Assembly (NCBI RefSeq): GCF_040939455.1
Contig: NC_134110.1
Location: forward strand, 97,555,001-97,619,000
Origin: Microcebus murinus
Lineage: Eukaryota > Chordata > Mammalia > Primates > Cheirogaleidae
DNA: 64,000 nucleotides
Direction: 5' to 3'
Shown here: positions 25,767 through 40,830 of the stretch, piece by piece
How the letters are laid out: each line of letters opens with the position of its first letter
How positions within the stretch are numbered: the stretch's first letter is position 1
Notes under the pieces: model-generated
What the model saw: the letters and a program-made list of their open reading frames with translations, nothing else
Told to the model about the DNA's origin: nothing
Databases searched by the model: none
Program-made: the position numbers and the translations under genes

Positions 25767-26173
25767 TGCTATGGCTTGGATGTTTGGCCCTTCCAAATCT
25801 TATGTTGAAAATTTAACCCCAGTGTTGAAGGTGGGGCCTGGTAGTGGGTGTTTGTGTTATGCGGGTGGATCTCTCATGAATGATTTGGTGTCTTTCCTGT
25901 GATAAGGAGTCGGTTCTTGCTTTATTTGTTCATGTCAGAGCTGGTTGTTTAAAAGAGCACCACCTCCTCCTGCTCTTGCTGCTCGTCTCGCCATGTGACA
26001 AGCCTGCTCCCGGTCCCCTTCCACCTTGATTGGAAGCTCCCTGAATCCCTCACCAGAAGCAGATGCTGCTTCTTGTACAGTCTGCAGAATTGTGGCCCAA
26101 ATAAATCTCTTTTCTTTATAAATTACCCAGTCTCAGGTATTCCTTTATAGCAATGCGAAATGGACTAACACAC
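25767..26173 (+). mobile_element. Solo LTR, ERVL-MaLR (MST-like)
   Basis: About 405 bp running from 'tgctatggcttggatgtttgg' through 'gttgaaggtggggcctggta', 'tctctcatgaatgatttgg' and 'gctggttgtttaaaagag' to 'ataaattacccagtctcagg' and 'aatggactaacaca'. This is the MST/THE-type MaLR order. The poly-A signal AATAAA is at about 26100. No internal region, so a solo LTR. Confidence 0.8.
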
Positions 26174-26339
26174 ATTGCCTTTTTGATTAGTTATTTTAGA
26201 CAATCCTACAAAAATATGTATGCATTTTTAGGATTAGACATGAACTGTTCAAATAATTATTGTGCTTGGAGGTGCTTGGATATTTGTAGCTCTTGTTAGG
26301 AGTAAATGAAAATTTGAGACTCTCTGCTTTAAAATCGTT

Positions 26340-26400
26340 TATTTATTTGTTCAGCAAATATTTATTGAGCATCTACTGTGTGTTACACCCAGTTTCCAGG
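26340..26400. mobile_element. Ancient repeat fragment (MIR/L2-like core)
   Basis: Contains 'cagcaaatatttattgagca' followed by 'tctactgtgtgtta', the common core of very old mammalian repeats. Short and diverged; family uncertain. Confidence 0.4.
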
Positions 26401-26748
26401 AAGTGCAATGTAGAATTTGTACTTATGGAATAACTTTATGTTCAATAAAGTTTCCAGTGGAATGAAGGCACAAAGGGACCAGTCTAATCACCCGTAAGTG
26501 ATCTTTTGTTGTAACACTATCCTATTCAAAAAAACCCAAAACAACCTCTGTCCTTTTAGGTATTCAATTCCAAATCTTTTTGTCTATTTTTCAGGCTTCA
26601 CTCTAAAATCTAGTCTGTACAATCTCTTACCAAACCAAATTTTTTACCCTACCTCCTGTCTGATCAAAATGGAATTCTTGTTACTCCACACCTGACATAT
26701 CGATGACTTGATGACTCCTCAAAGTCACTTGGGGACCTTGTCTCTCTC

Positions 26749-27046
26749 TTTTTTTTTTTTTTGAAACAGGATCTCACTCTGTCATCCCAGCTAGAGTTCA
26801 CTGGCATCATCATAGCTCACTACAACCTCAAACTCCTAGGCTCAAGTGATCCTCTTGCGTCAGCCACCCAGTAGATTGGACTACACGCACACACTACCAT
26901 GCCTGGCTAACTTTTTTGCTTTTTTTTCTTTTTGAGATGGGGTCTCACTATTGCCCAGGCTCGTCTCAAACTCCTGACCTCAAGTGATTCTTCCACCTTA
27001 GCCTCCCAGAATGCTAAGATTATAGACATGAGCCACTTCATCCAGC
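26749..27046 (-). mobile_element. Alu SINE, strepsirrhine type, antisense
   Basis: Starts with a T-run (26749-26762), the complement of the Alu A-tail, and ends 'tgagccacttcatccagc', the complement of the Alu 5' end. Both 7SL-derived arms and the middle A-rich linker (complemented at about 26912-26935) are present. The wording 'ggcatcatcatagctcac' is what I associate with lemur and galago Alu copies rather than human ones. Flanking 'tgtctct' words on both sides fit a short target-site duplication. Confidence 0.85.
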
Positions 27047-27049
27047 ATC

Positions 27050-29645
27050 TGTCTCTTCTTAAACACAATTGACCACAAGATTTGGGTGAAATCCAAGCTG
27101 CTTAATGTTTATTTCAATCTATGTTTTATCTGTCACTTCTCTGAGCAATGAGATAACTTATAATCTGTAGCTTAAAAAAATCTTAAGGTACATTGTTGTC
27201 TCATGTGGATTTGTCTTGCCTTTCCTGAGAACAATCACAGATCACATATGTGCTCTTATTATTTACAGCTTACAAATAATCAGGTGATTTTTGTAGATTA
27301 CTGACCACTGATCATAGCATGCAAAATTTAAACACCAGTTAAGAAGTCAAAGCCCAGTGAGAGCTGTCCTGGTCTTATCAGTCTTTTTATCACTTTATGA
27401 CTTTTTGTTGTTCCTATCCAATAACAGAGACCATAGTTTCTAATTCAAAATTTGAAGCTCCTGGCTTGATAAAAGGATTATGTGCCTCTTTTGGGACTGA
27501 GGCAATTTGAGCTATAATAGTGGAAATTCTACTACATCTTTATGTTTCAAGGGGCACTGTGACAATACGTTTGAACTTGACTGTTCCCAAGAGGGAACTT
27601 GCACTTGGTAATTGCAGAATAATATTTTTGAAGAGAGTTAAATGAAATAAAAATGAAGACAATCTGGGCTGTGGCCTATGGTTTGGTTTTGTTTTTTACA
27701 GTCACTATAACTGTGTTGCCTTCAGTGTCAGCACCCAGACTAGGGTGAGGGCCTCTAAGAATGGGTAGAAAGGAAAACACAGTCAGCTATTTCATTCACA
27801 TCCAAGAGTAGAGTTTCCCAGTGCAACTTGGTATTCCCAGAATTGTGTGTTCATTTGTCTTTGTGATTCTCATCTCAAGGCTTTTTTCCAGAGTCTGGTT
27901 TCTGTTGACAACCTAGATACTGAGCTATGAGGAGTCCATAGACAGAATCTTACAGGTGCAAAGTGCTCAGATATGCACAGCTCACTGGTAGTGGAGAGAT
28001 GGATTGTTAAGAAAACCCCTTTCTTCTGGGGCATCTGGGAGTATCTGTCAGCTGCTAACCATGGGGTAGTTGTGGACAATGACCAGGTCCAGCTGCTTCC
28101 CAGTAATGCCTGAAACCCATGTGTGCCCAGCCCAAGTTTGAAACACCGTGGTTCTGCTAAGGATAATGAACCCACTTAATCTCATTGGAGAGGGGGTTTG
28201 TGATTATAAAGTTTCCCCTGGCATTTAGCCACAAAGTGATTGTCCAAATATTTACGAAGGCTGTGTTACCCATTACACAGTCCCTATCATAAAAATGTAC
28301 TCTACAATATGCCCAAGAATAATCTTAAGTCTGAAGAAAGGACCCAGCAATGATTTCTCTACCTGCAGCCCTCAGGAAACTAAAAGTCAACCATCTGATT
28401 TCACTTAGTTAAAATACTCTGTACTACAAACTTTAAAATTCTCTTTTCATTTTCTCTTCCCTTTTCATTATTTTTTTTATAAGAAAGTAATCATGACTTG
28501 AGTATGACAACTTAATTTTATGCTGAGTACTATTCATCAAGGCTGAATTCTAAATATGATAAATACATGGAGGGAAACATCTGTTAGATTCTTCTATGAG
28601 TCGTCTTATAATTTATAAGTACTAATCTTTATTTTCTTTCATTTGATGTTATCTGTCTTGTCATTTGATGACAGAACATTCAGGCCAGTGAGTTATTCAA
28701 CATGCAAGGATCTTCAGATTATAATTTCCTAACCAAGCCGATTCAAAAATATTTTCACCTTTTTAAAAGTTTTACCAATTGGGCCAGATAGGAGGCATGA
28801 GTGAGCATAGTTATGAGGATGACACAGCATGTTACCTGAGCATACGAAACACTGTTTTTGGCATCAGCTGGCCCACCAGTGTGTAAACATCAGACTCCAC
28901 CATTTCCTGATGGAGAGCGAAATATCCTGGAGCAACAGTCATCGAAAGGTATCGTTTCTTAAGCTACTAAAATTAATTTGATTTTTAGAAAAATTTGAGA
29001 GAGCTAAATCTGTAAATATTGCAATGCTGTCTTTCCTGAATATTTTGTGTTTTTGCATCAGTACAAAACATTAGACTCTGGGGCTTTGTTGTCACAGTGT
29101 TCTCGACCACGCCAATGGGCTCATGCTGACAATCTGAAATCTCAACTCTCATGTAATAGTGTGTTTGGGGAAGAAGATAATTAGAATATGATCTCCTGAA
29201 CCCAGTTTATACAGTGCCATACATAATTAATTGATCTGCTCAGACACTGGGAAAACTTAATAATAAATGAAAACTATTACTTCATTGCCAAAGAACCGTA
29301 ATATGTCAAACATTAAAAATGATTATTTCTGGATGGCGAATTACTTAATTCAAACTTTTTAATTGGCTTTACTTTAGGTGTTTGCAGGTAGGTGGTATTG
29401 TAGGTGACTATGAATGGCTGGAGGAAAGAAAGGAAGCATGGACACAAAACTGCAGCTCTCTCACCATCCTTATTCAATTCATTATATTTTATTTCCTTCT
29501 GTTCAACAAACCCTCTCTTCTGTGCATTTCTTACTTTTAGCACTTATCTTCATAGATGTAGTACAGGAGGCTTGCCTTCCATAAATAAGACCACTTTGAG
29601 ATCAGGGGCTGTGAACTATTTATGACAGAGGCATTGTGGGATGTG
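27050..29645. other. Anonymous sequence, no gene recognised
   Basis: About 2.6 kb of AT-leaning DNA without a repeat I can name. The minus-strand frame at 27870-28175 has no recognisable domain, and the opposing frames at 29313-29625 overlap each other. Nothing is called. Confidence 0.45.
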
Positions 29646-29649
29646 CAGT

Positions 29650-30487
29650 GGTCCCCAGATGTACCTGTTAGTCCCCTGGGACTATATACACACCAAAAAA
29701 TTGTAGCGTCCCAGCCCTTAACCTGCTATAGCAGATGATATGAGGCTGTGATACAACAGGAAATATATATTTGGCCTTCACCCCATTCTGTCTTTGTATG
29801 CTAACCAGAAGACTGGAAGTTGGAGCCCCTAGACAGCTTTAGGACAGTGGCTGGTTGCCAGTGGTACCAACCACATGATTAGACAGTTGGAAATTTCAGC
29901 TCCACTCCCCAACCTTCCCAGAGGGAACTGGGGCTGTAGATAGAGTTAATCACCAATAGCCAGTGATTTAATCTATCATGCCCATAATCATGGAACCACC
30001 ATAAAAATCCTGAACCATGAGGTTTGCAGAGTTCCTGGGCTGGCGAGCACATGGAGGTACTGGGGGGCGGTGTACCTGGAGAGGACCCAGAAGCTCTGTC
30101 CCTCCTCCTTCACCAGGGCTTGTCCTATGCATCTCTTCCATCTGGCGGTTTCTGAATTGTATCATTTAAAATAAATCGGTAATAACAAGTAAACTGTTTT
30201 CTTGAGTTCTGTCAGCCACTGTGAAAAATTACTAAACTTGAGGAGGGGTTTAAGGGATTTATAATGAGGATTTTACCCAACTGAAAGATAGCTGGTGATC
30301 AGAAGTACGAGAGTCCTCGACTTGCTCTTGGCATCTGAGTGGGGGCAGTCTTGCGTACCTGAGCCCTTTAACCTGTGGTATCTGGTGACAACTTCAAGTG
30401 GACAGTGTCAGCTTTGAATTGAATTGCAGGACACTCAGTTGGTGTCTGGAGATGTTGTGAATTGGTTGGTATGAAGGAAAACCCCCC
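29650..30487 (+). mobile_element. Solo ERV LTR (family uncertain)
   Basis: LTR-like order: a 5' part with 'ccccagatgtacctgttag', a promoter/poly-A part 'ccatctggcggtttctgaat' followed by AAATAAA at about 30169, and a 3' part 'tgggggcagtcttgcgtac', 'gagccctttaacctgtgg' and 'gacactcagttggtgtctgg', ending near 'gaaggaaaacccccc'. I recognise the pattern as an ERV LTR but not the family name. No viral coding sequence follows; an L1 begins immediately after its 3' end. Confidence 0.6.
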
Positions 30488-30489
30488 AA

Positions 30490-34015
<3,526 letters not shown>

Positions 34016-35698
34016 AGAGCTCTGTCTCAACGCAGGGACAGGCTCGCTCAGCGACTGCAGCCGCTGGGACACTGGAGCCCCACCGTCACCCAGCCAGCTC
34101 ACCGTGAGCCTGCCCCGCCTCCCCCCCAGCCCCAGTGCTGCAGCCAAGAGCAGCCCCTCCTGCATAAGAAAGAAGAGAGAACTTGATGAGAAGTCCATAG
34201 GAAAACACTTTCTTCACCTCAGGTGTCAAAGTAAATTTGTAAAGAAATCAAAAAACAAAAAAAATTTTCAAAAACCACCACCCACAAATTGCACAATAGA
34301 CATGTCCATGAAGTTGAGATTCAGCGGTGTTGAACCCCCATTCTCAGGGATGGACACGTTCCACGAGGTCAGTGAAGACACCCCTTCCTGTCGCCTTACT
34401 CTGTACATAGATTTGCACTCTGGAGTTTTCTGTCCAAGAATGTAGTGGAGACAGAGCAGGCCAGCTGAGCCAGGTGGTGCTGGGCATCTGTCCTGCACGT
34501 CAGCCCGTCAGTTGGAGCAGACGTGGTCACTGACGTTTGTGGTCCTCAATGGCAGGCGTCCCCCGTCTTCCTGCCTGCAGCCCACCTCTGACCTCCACCA
34601 CACAGGCCTGGCTGGGTGACCACACAGCTGTTTCTGGGAAACAGGCCCCCTTAGAAGGATGCCGTAGGCTGCGGCACAAAGGACCACCCCCCTCTCAGAC
34701 TGTGGAGGGGACAGCTGCCCTCTGGGGTCCTGCCTGCCTCGCTCCCTGCCCCAGGAGACGCCTGGTGGCCCCTCGGAGCACAGGAAGCAGAGATGCAAGC
34801 CCTGGTGGGGCCCACGGCTGCGCGGCCCAGCCTGGGGATGCAGGGGCCTGGAATATGCCTGCCTGGGACCCCATTGCTCTGTGTCCCTGCAGAAGGCACA
34901 TGGAGCCCTTTTGCTATCATACCATGTTCTCCCATCCGGATTCCGGTCTTCTAAAAAGATGGCAGAAAGTCTCATTGGCATATTGTGTTCTGGAGTTCTC
35001 CTGCATGGGGCTGCCGTCCAGGCACCTTTCCAACCGTGGTTGAGGTCGTGGGGCGGCCTCATCCAAGGGTCTGTGTGAACAGCCGAGCTTGTGGCAGGGC
35101 ATTCCGTACTTTATAGAGACCTTTCTGTAGCAAGAGACTGGAACATTGTGACTTGGAACTTTTTAGGAGTGGCACAGCGGATGTTATAGGAAATGCTGTG
35201 GGGGAACATGTGCGCCGTTTCCTCCCCAGGGAGCACCAGACAGAAGGTTGTGGGAAACACTTTTCTCAGACCCACCCTGCACAGTCTGTCCCCAGCACAG
35301 ACTCAGCAAACCCCCATCCTCCCCACGCCCCCTGGATCCGTCACCTTCCCTTCAGCTTCTCCAGGCCCTGCCCTGGAGGCCCCAAGCCACACCCAGCCTG
35401 TAGCACATTAGGACTGCTGAGGGTCCCCCATGGCTAGCCTTTTCCTGGTAGGAGAAGGGGAGCAGAGAGCTGGGGCGTTCCCTCCCAGAGCCCTGGCCTG
35501 AGCTAGGCTGGGGTTCGAATCCTGGGCCAAGTCAGTCAAGCCGTGGTCCAGCAAGTTCCTCTGCAGACACCTGGCGTGTCCATCCCAGCCTGCAGCCCAA
35601 GCACCACCTTCCCTTCCTCCTGAGAGGAAGGAGGATGTTCGGGCCTGTACATACAAGGTCCCAGAACAGAGTATGTATGTGTGTGTATGTGTATATAA

Positions 35699-35700
<2 letters not shown>

Positions 35701-35745
<45 letters not shown>
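35701..35745. repeat. (TG)n microsatellite
   Basis: About 22 uninterrupted TG units after an imperfect TATG/TGTG lead-in from about 35672. Any cysteine/valine run translated from it is an artefact. Confidence 0.95.
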
Positions 35746-35746
<1 letters not shown>

Positions 35747-38700
35747 GGTGGGAGTGGGTGGGTTTGTGGAAAGACTTGGGTTATCTTGTAGAGAAACCCA
35801 TTTCAGTGGGTACTCATTTTAATGAGAAACGGCCCTTGGGACCTCAGAGGGCCATAGGTGGGCGTTTTCGGCCCAGAGTGCCTTGGTTGTGGCCATCCTG
35901 CTTCCGCTGGCCCTGCCACAGCATGGGGTGCAGCACAGAGAAACCCCAGAGACCCAGGCCCAGCCAGTACCCATAGCCTCCGGCCGCTGTTTCTGGCTGG
36001 CTCCAGAGTGGATGGGTGCCTTCTGTCCACAGCAGCTGTGCAGGTGGCAGTGTGTTCCAGGTGCCCGTTTCTAACTACCATGTGTCAGCTGAGATCGGCT
36101 AATGGCATGCTGGTGGCTTCTGAGTAGCACAGTGGGCACTACATGGTGCTAGGGAGGGACAGCCCCCATCCTGGTGAGAGGCCGAGCTGGTCATCCTGGG
36201 TGCCATGCTGCACTGGGGCTCTGGGGCAGCCCTGCGTGTTTTTGGTCTGGGAGAGACAGTGGATACGCAGTAGGGACCTTGACAGTAGAGAGCCCTGGGT
36301 GCTTGGGGTGCAAAGATCTTCATGCCTGGTTCCAAAGTGAGGCCCCTCCCAAAGTTGTTTCCGTGTGAGGCAGAGACAGCCACACTCTGAACACATTTCA
36401 TGTCTCAGGAATTCACATTCCAGGTTCAGGAATTTTATTCCAAAGTCCTTTGGTGCACTCACCGTCCAGGGTTCTGGAAGGCAGGGAGAGGGAGCGGCGT
36501 GTCCCCGTGAGGCCAGCGAAGCCCTCTCCAAGGGAGAAGCCAATGCTCCTGAGGTCTGGATCTGCCCACGGGGTCTTGGGAGAAGGTTTCCTAACTCCAT
36601 ATTGTCTACATGTAAGAAGGGAAAGAAAGGACTCCAAACCCCGTCATCTTGGAATAAAAAAAATAGAGCTGGTTTGTTTTAGAACAGGGTCGGGGGGTGC
36701 GGGAGGGAAGCGGGTGTTGGCTATTTCCAAAGAGAGCACTTAATTTAATTTTCCTCTAAATGACCCAGGGCTGTTCCATCTGCTAGATGGAAGGGTAACA
36801 TTGCCTTAAAATAGAAATATGCAGGAGTTGGCTATTTTTGGCAAATATATGTCTTCATTCCCAAAGTGGTTCTCGTGTGATGGCAGGGCACGATCCTTAG
36901 GCCCAGCCTGGCCTGGGAAGTGGGGACAGAGCACCAAGAGGGAATTACCTGCTGGGCATTCCTGGCCAGACCCTCTTGAATCATCTGGGGCTTAAATTCA
37001 TCTCACTTGAGAGGCGGAGGGGGATCCGTGAATCTCAGGCTCAGTTCAGATGGTTTCTCATTAGCAGGTTTCCATTTCATCACGAAATGGGGGGAGGGGG
37101 GCTGTGAAAGAGGCCAGAGGGCCTCGCAATGCTGCACCCACTGAAGCAGCTACAGGGGCAGGACCTCCCTGAAACAGCCTTCATTTTCTTCTAACGTGTA
37201 GAATGTCTTCTCAGCCTGGGTCTATTTCAGGGTCTTTCATTTTTGTGGTTTATGGCCATGCTTCCTGGTTTGGGTGAGTTTGAGGAACCCATTGGGCTCA
37301 TAGCAATAATAGTGAAAACTCAGGTAGATTTCAGTTCTAGTGGGCCACAGGGGCAGAGATCTCAAAGTGAAGGTTGCCTGAGTGAAGGCAGAGTTCCCTA
37401 CACAAAGGCCTAAAATTGACTCTGGGCTCAGCCGTCAAAGGCAGGTGTTCAGCTCATGTCCCAAACAAGAAAGCCCTTCTTTGCATCAGCCATATTAGGG
37501 GAACATTGCCAGCTCCCCAAATGCCTACTGAATCCTACAGACATACAGAAAAACACAGATGAACACAGTCCTGGGGGCCGCCCCTGCTGGGTGCTATGTA
37601 GGAGCGGGCAGTGATGCCCTTGAAGAGAACGTGGGTGCTGGAGGTGCCTACCTGTGTCCCGCTGCACCCACAGCACTTGAGGTGCAAAATCCCCTCCCCC
37701 CTAACTTTATTTCAAGGCCATGTAGCTGTGCAGGTGCAGGATTTGCCACAGTGCAGCCTCCAGGTAGAAGTACCTGTGTCCCTGTGACCCCAGCCAGGCC
37801 TCACCATGCCCTGGGCCACTGCTCAGCCCAGTGAGGGGAGATGCAGGGGTGGGGTGGGGTGGGCAGCAAGGGCTGGCCTCTGCTAAGGTGGACTACACGG
37901 GGTCCTAGCACTCCCTGGGAACCTCGTTCAGGACCTCAGCTGTGCCACCCAACAGGAAGATGTGATCCGAGCAATAGCATGGTGTCATTTCTGGGCTCCT
38001 GGTTGTGGTTGTGTTTACAAGGCTACCTGATTATTTTGACTTCTGATAGATGTCACTTTTTGTTTTAGTTTTTTAAACTCGCCATTTTAAAAGGTCATTT
38101 AGTCAAATGACAAAGACACAGTGCTAGAAGGTTTAGAGGGTGTGATGTGTTGGTCATGTTGTAACCAGTAAGAAACGCTTTGTAAAGTTATCCACATCTT
38201 TTCCTGTCCAAAGTTTCCATATGCGATTCTAGTAACCATAATTTCCAAAGTTAAAATGGAGACGTAGGCTGATAGTTTTTGAATTCAGGATCACCTCGGG
38301 AAGAACCAGGTCCTATGATTCTGATTTCCTGATTCTGAGGCTTTGAAGTTTTGTCCTACACACATTCCAGAGAATTTTGTACCAGAATTCGGATGTACAA
38401 TCCAGCGTACTACCGATAAAGGTCTGTACACCCTTTAGGGCGAGGCCCTTCCTGCCGCCTGCTGTCCCAGCCCTCACCAGTCGGAAGAGTTGAATGTGGC
38501 AGGAGACAGGGGCCTGTGTCCATGCTTGGTTTCTAGTGACCGCTTATCCAGATGACTTGCAGTGTGGCTACCTGGCCCTGCCCAGCCTCTCCCTTTCTCA
38601 TACAGCTTTAAAACTTTACTACTTTTATTTAAAAATAAACAGGATGGGAGAAAAGTAGCGTCCCCTGCCCTGCAAGCCATACATTCCGGGGTGGAGGGGC

Positions 38701-39654
38701 AGAGTGGAGGCAGGAAGGCCTGGGGGTGGGCATGCGGACAGTTTTTCCCCAGGGCTCGGCCTTGTTCCCTCACCTCTTCCTAGAGGACCTGTTGACAGGC
38801 CACTGTGCACGCTCATTTGGAAACCAAGTGTGTGAGCTGAATACCTACAAGGACACCCACTCAGCACAATAGCTGGCCTTAGCTGGCAGGCTCCCTCCCC
38901 AGGCTGCCCTCCCAGAGGAGCAAGGGGAGTGGCTTCCCAGTGTGGCTCAGACCCCATGCGGGTCACAGCCCCAGTGTCCATTCAGGTCAGGGTGCCTGAC
39001 TCTAGGTGTGTGAGTGGAGACTTTGTTCCCTGGCTTCACCCTAGAGAGGCCCCTTGTGCCGAGTGCTGGCGACCCAGGGCTCTGCACAAGTTGGGCTTTC
39101 TACTGAACACCTACCTGTGCAGTGTCGGGCAGGGGCTTGCTATGGCTCCTTGGTGGCCCTGAATTGTTTGCGTGGATATGTTGGGTGCAGCCAGCAGGGT
39201 CTCAGCTGCGCCAGGCCTGCACAGGCCACCCCTTCCCATCCAAAGTCACTGGAGGAGCTTCTCTGGAAGCGTTTGCCAAAAGCCCAAGGCAGAATCCAAG
39301 GGTCCAAGACCATTTCTGTGGAGCTCATGTTTTCCTTTTCCATAGGAACTTTTTTTTTTTTTTTTAACCAGCACCCAACCATGCTTCTGAAGGCCATGTT
39401 CATCCTTCCTGGATCACCACAGTGAAGTATTACAGTTGTACAGTTCCCAGTCTGGCCTTGGCTTGCTTGGGTAAAACTTTGTATGTATTTGTATGTATTT
39501 TGTATGGCATATATTCTATATTGTAATGATGTCCTATTTTGTATGGCATCGATTCTATATTGTAATGATGTCCTATGCAAAAAGAAAAAATTAATGAAAT
39601 TGTAAATTTTATTGTTTTAACATGTATGCGTGTTTAGTGACACTTACATTTTGA

Positions 39655-39660
39655 AATAAA
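39655..39660 (+). promoter_or_regulatory. Polyadenylation signal AATAAA
   Basis: Canonical hexamer near the end of the GC-rich unit, with the expected distance to a short A-run at 39680-39685. Upstream there is an AT-rich direct duplication, 'ttttgtatggcat' plus 'attctatattgtaatgatgt', at about 39500-39572. Confidence 0.6.
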
Positions 39661-40082
39661 ATTTATGATTCATTATTTTAAAAAAGACCCTAACATTAAG
39701 TAGTTTACAAAGGTCTATGGTGCAATTAGAACATCAGCTGCTACAAGGCCATTTATGATGAAAAAAAGAAAAAGGCTGTGCAAACAACCCTAGTATCTTT
39801 TACAAGAAACTGACTTCAGGGGTAAGCTCCCCTCCTCAGCAACTGAATCAAATCCTGATTCTCCAGCACCCACCCCATCCCCTCCAGCACCATCTCCATC
39901 ATCACCTTCCAAATAATGCCAGCTATCTTCTTGCCTCAAATATGCCCTTCCAGTAAAACATTGATACAACATTAGGTGAATGTTAACTTTTAATATTCTG
40001 TTTTGAAATTTCTTCTGTCTCCTATCTAAACTTTTTGTATGTTTGTTTGAATTAGAAAAAAGACCATAATAGTTTCTGTAGC

Positions 40083-40195
40083 TTATTATTACAATACCTA
40101 TCATTACTGCTATTATTATTACTACAGTATTATATTGTATTATTATTACTACATATGAGCCATTATAGTACTGCTATTATTATTACCACATATGC
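40083..40195. repeat. ATT trinucleotide-rich microsatellite
   Basis: Interrupted runs of ATT ('ctattattattactac'-type), including two near-copies of a 'tactgctattattattac' word at about 40106 and 40170. Confidence 0.75.
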
Positions 40196-40339
40196 ACTGT
40201 TCATCAGGAATCAGAGTTACTTACAAATCTCACCTAAAGACATTCTCAGGAACATATATAACCCAGGGATTGCCTGCTTTTCAGTAATTTTCTGTTCCAT
40301 TATATCTGACTTATTTGGGGAGGAGTAGTGAGGAGATCC

Positions 40340-40830
40340 AATTATGTATATTTTGAGTCTCCTTTGCTCTTCTTTTTGTGTTATTTTTGTATATTTAGCT
40401 CTTTATTTCTGTTCCACTTTTGTTCACCTTAATCATGCTCATCTTTTTGTTTCCTGTGGTTTTTGTACTCTGTTGTCCACAACTTTCAATTTTGCCTTCA
40501 TTTCTGTGACCATTTTTTGCTTCCAATTTCTCCCCAAGCTCTGCCAACTCTTATTTCATCTTCTTTTGTGGTTTTGCAATTTCTTTTCTGAGTTTTTACA
40601 TCTTGCTTTTTTGATTTTTTTACATCTTGTTTTTTTATATAATATTATTTCTATGAAATGGATTATTTCAGATTTCTTTTTAATTCATTACAAAAAGCTT
40701 ATTAAATTCTTATGTCCCTCAGTCACAACCCTGGGTGCTTTTCCTGTTGTGTTGTCATTCTTATGTTTCAGTTACTTTTCTCTCTTCTTCACTTTCATAA
40801 TTTTAATAGATCTTGTGGTGATCTTTTCTT
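40340..40830 (-). mobile_element. Possible old LINE ORF1 fragment, antisense
   Basis: The plus strand is open for 162 codons but rich in F, L, I and C with no signal of a real membrane-protein family. The complement reads as a lysine/glutamate-rich coiled-coil-like stretch, as expected from an antisense old L1 or HAL1 ORF1. Assignment is tentative. Confidence 0.3.

Larger units (their letters stand above)
34016..39685 (+). pseudogene. Probable retrocopy of a long GC-rich mRNA 3' end
   Basis: A 5.6-kb block with clearly higher GC than the AT-rich DNA on either side. It begins abruptly where the L1 stops and ends with a poly-A signal AATAAA (39655-39660) followed 18-25 bp later by a short A-run (39680-39685). 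It has no introns that I can see, only an internal (TG)n at about 35701-35745 and a T-run at about 39350-39365, both common in 3'UTRs. The first 150 bp could hold the tail of a coding frame (proline-rich in one frame), but I cannot name the parent. It may instead be a genuine terminal exon; a weak acceptor 'tgtctcaacgcag' lies at about 34023-34035. Confidence 0.5.

Noticed and set aside
35635..35976. Open frame with a long cysteine/valine run
   Set aside because: The run is just translation of the (TG)n microsatellite at 35701-35745; no domain surrounds it.
34016..36743. Many long open frames on both strands of the GC-rich unit
   Set aside because: High GC lowers stop-codon frequency in all frames. 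The frames overlap on both strands, share no recognisable family and lie in what looks like a 3'UTR.
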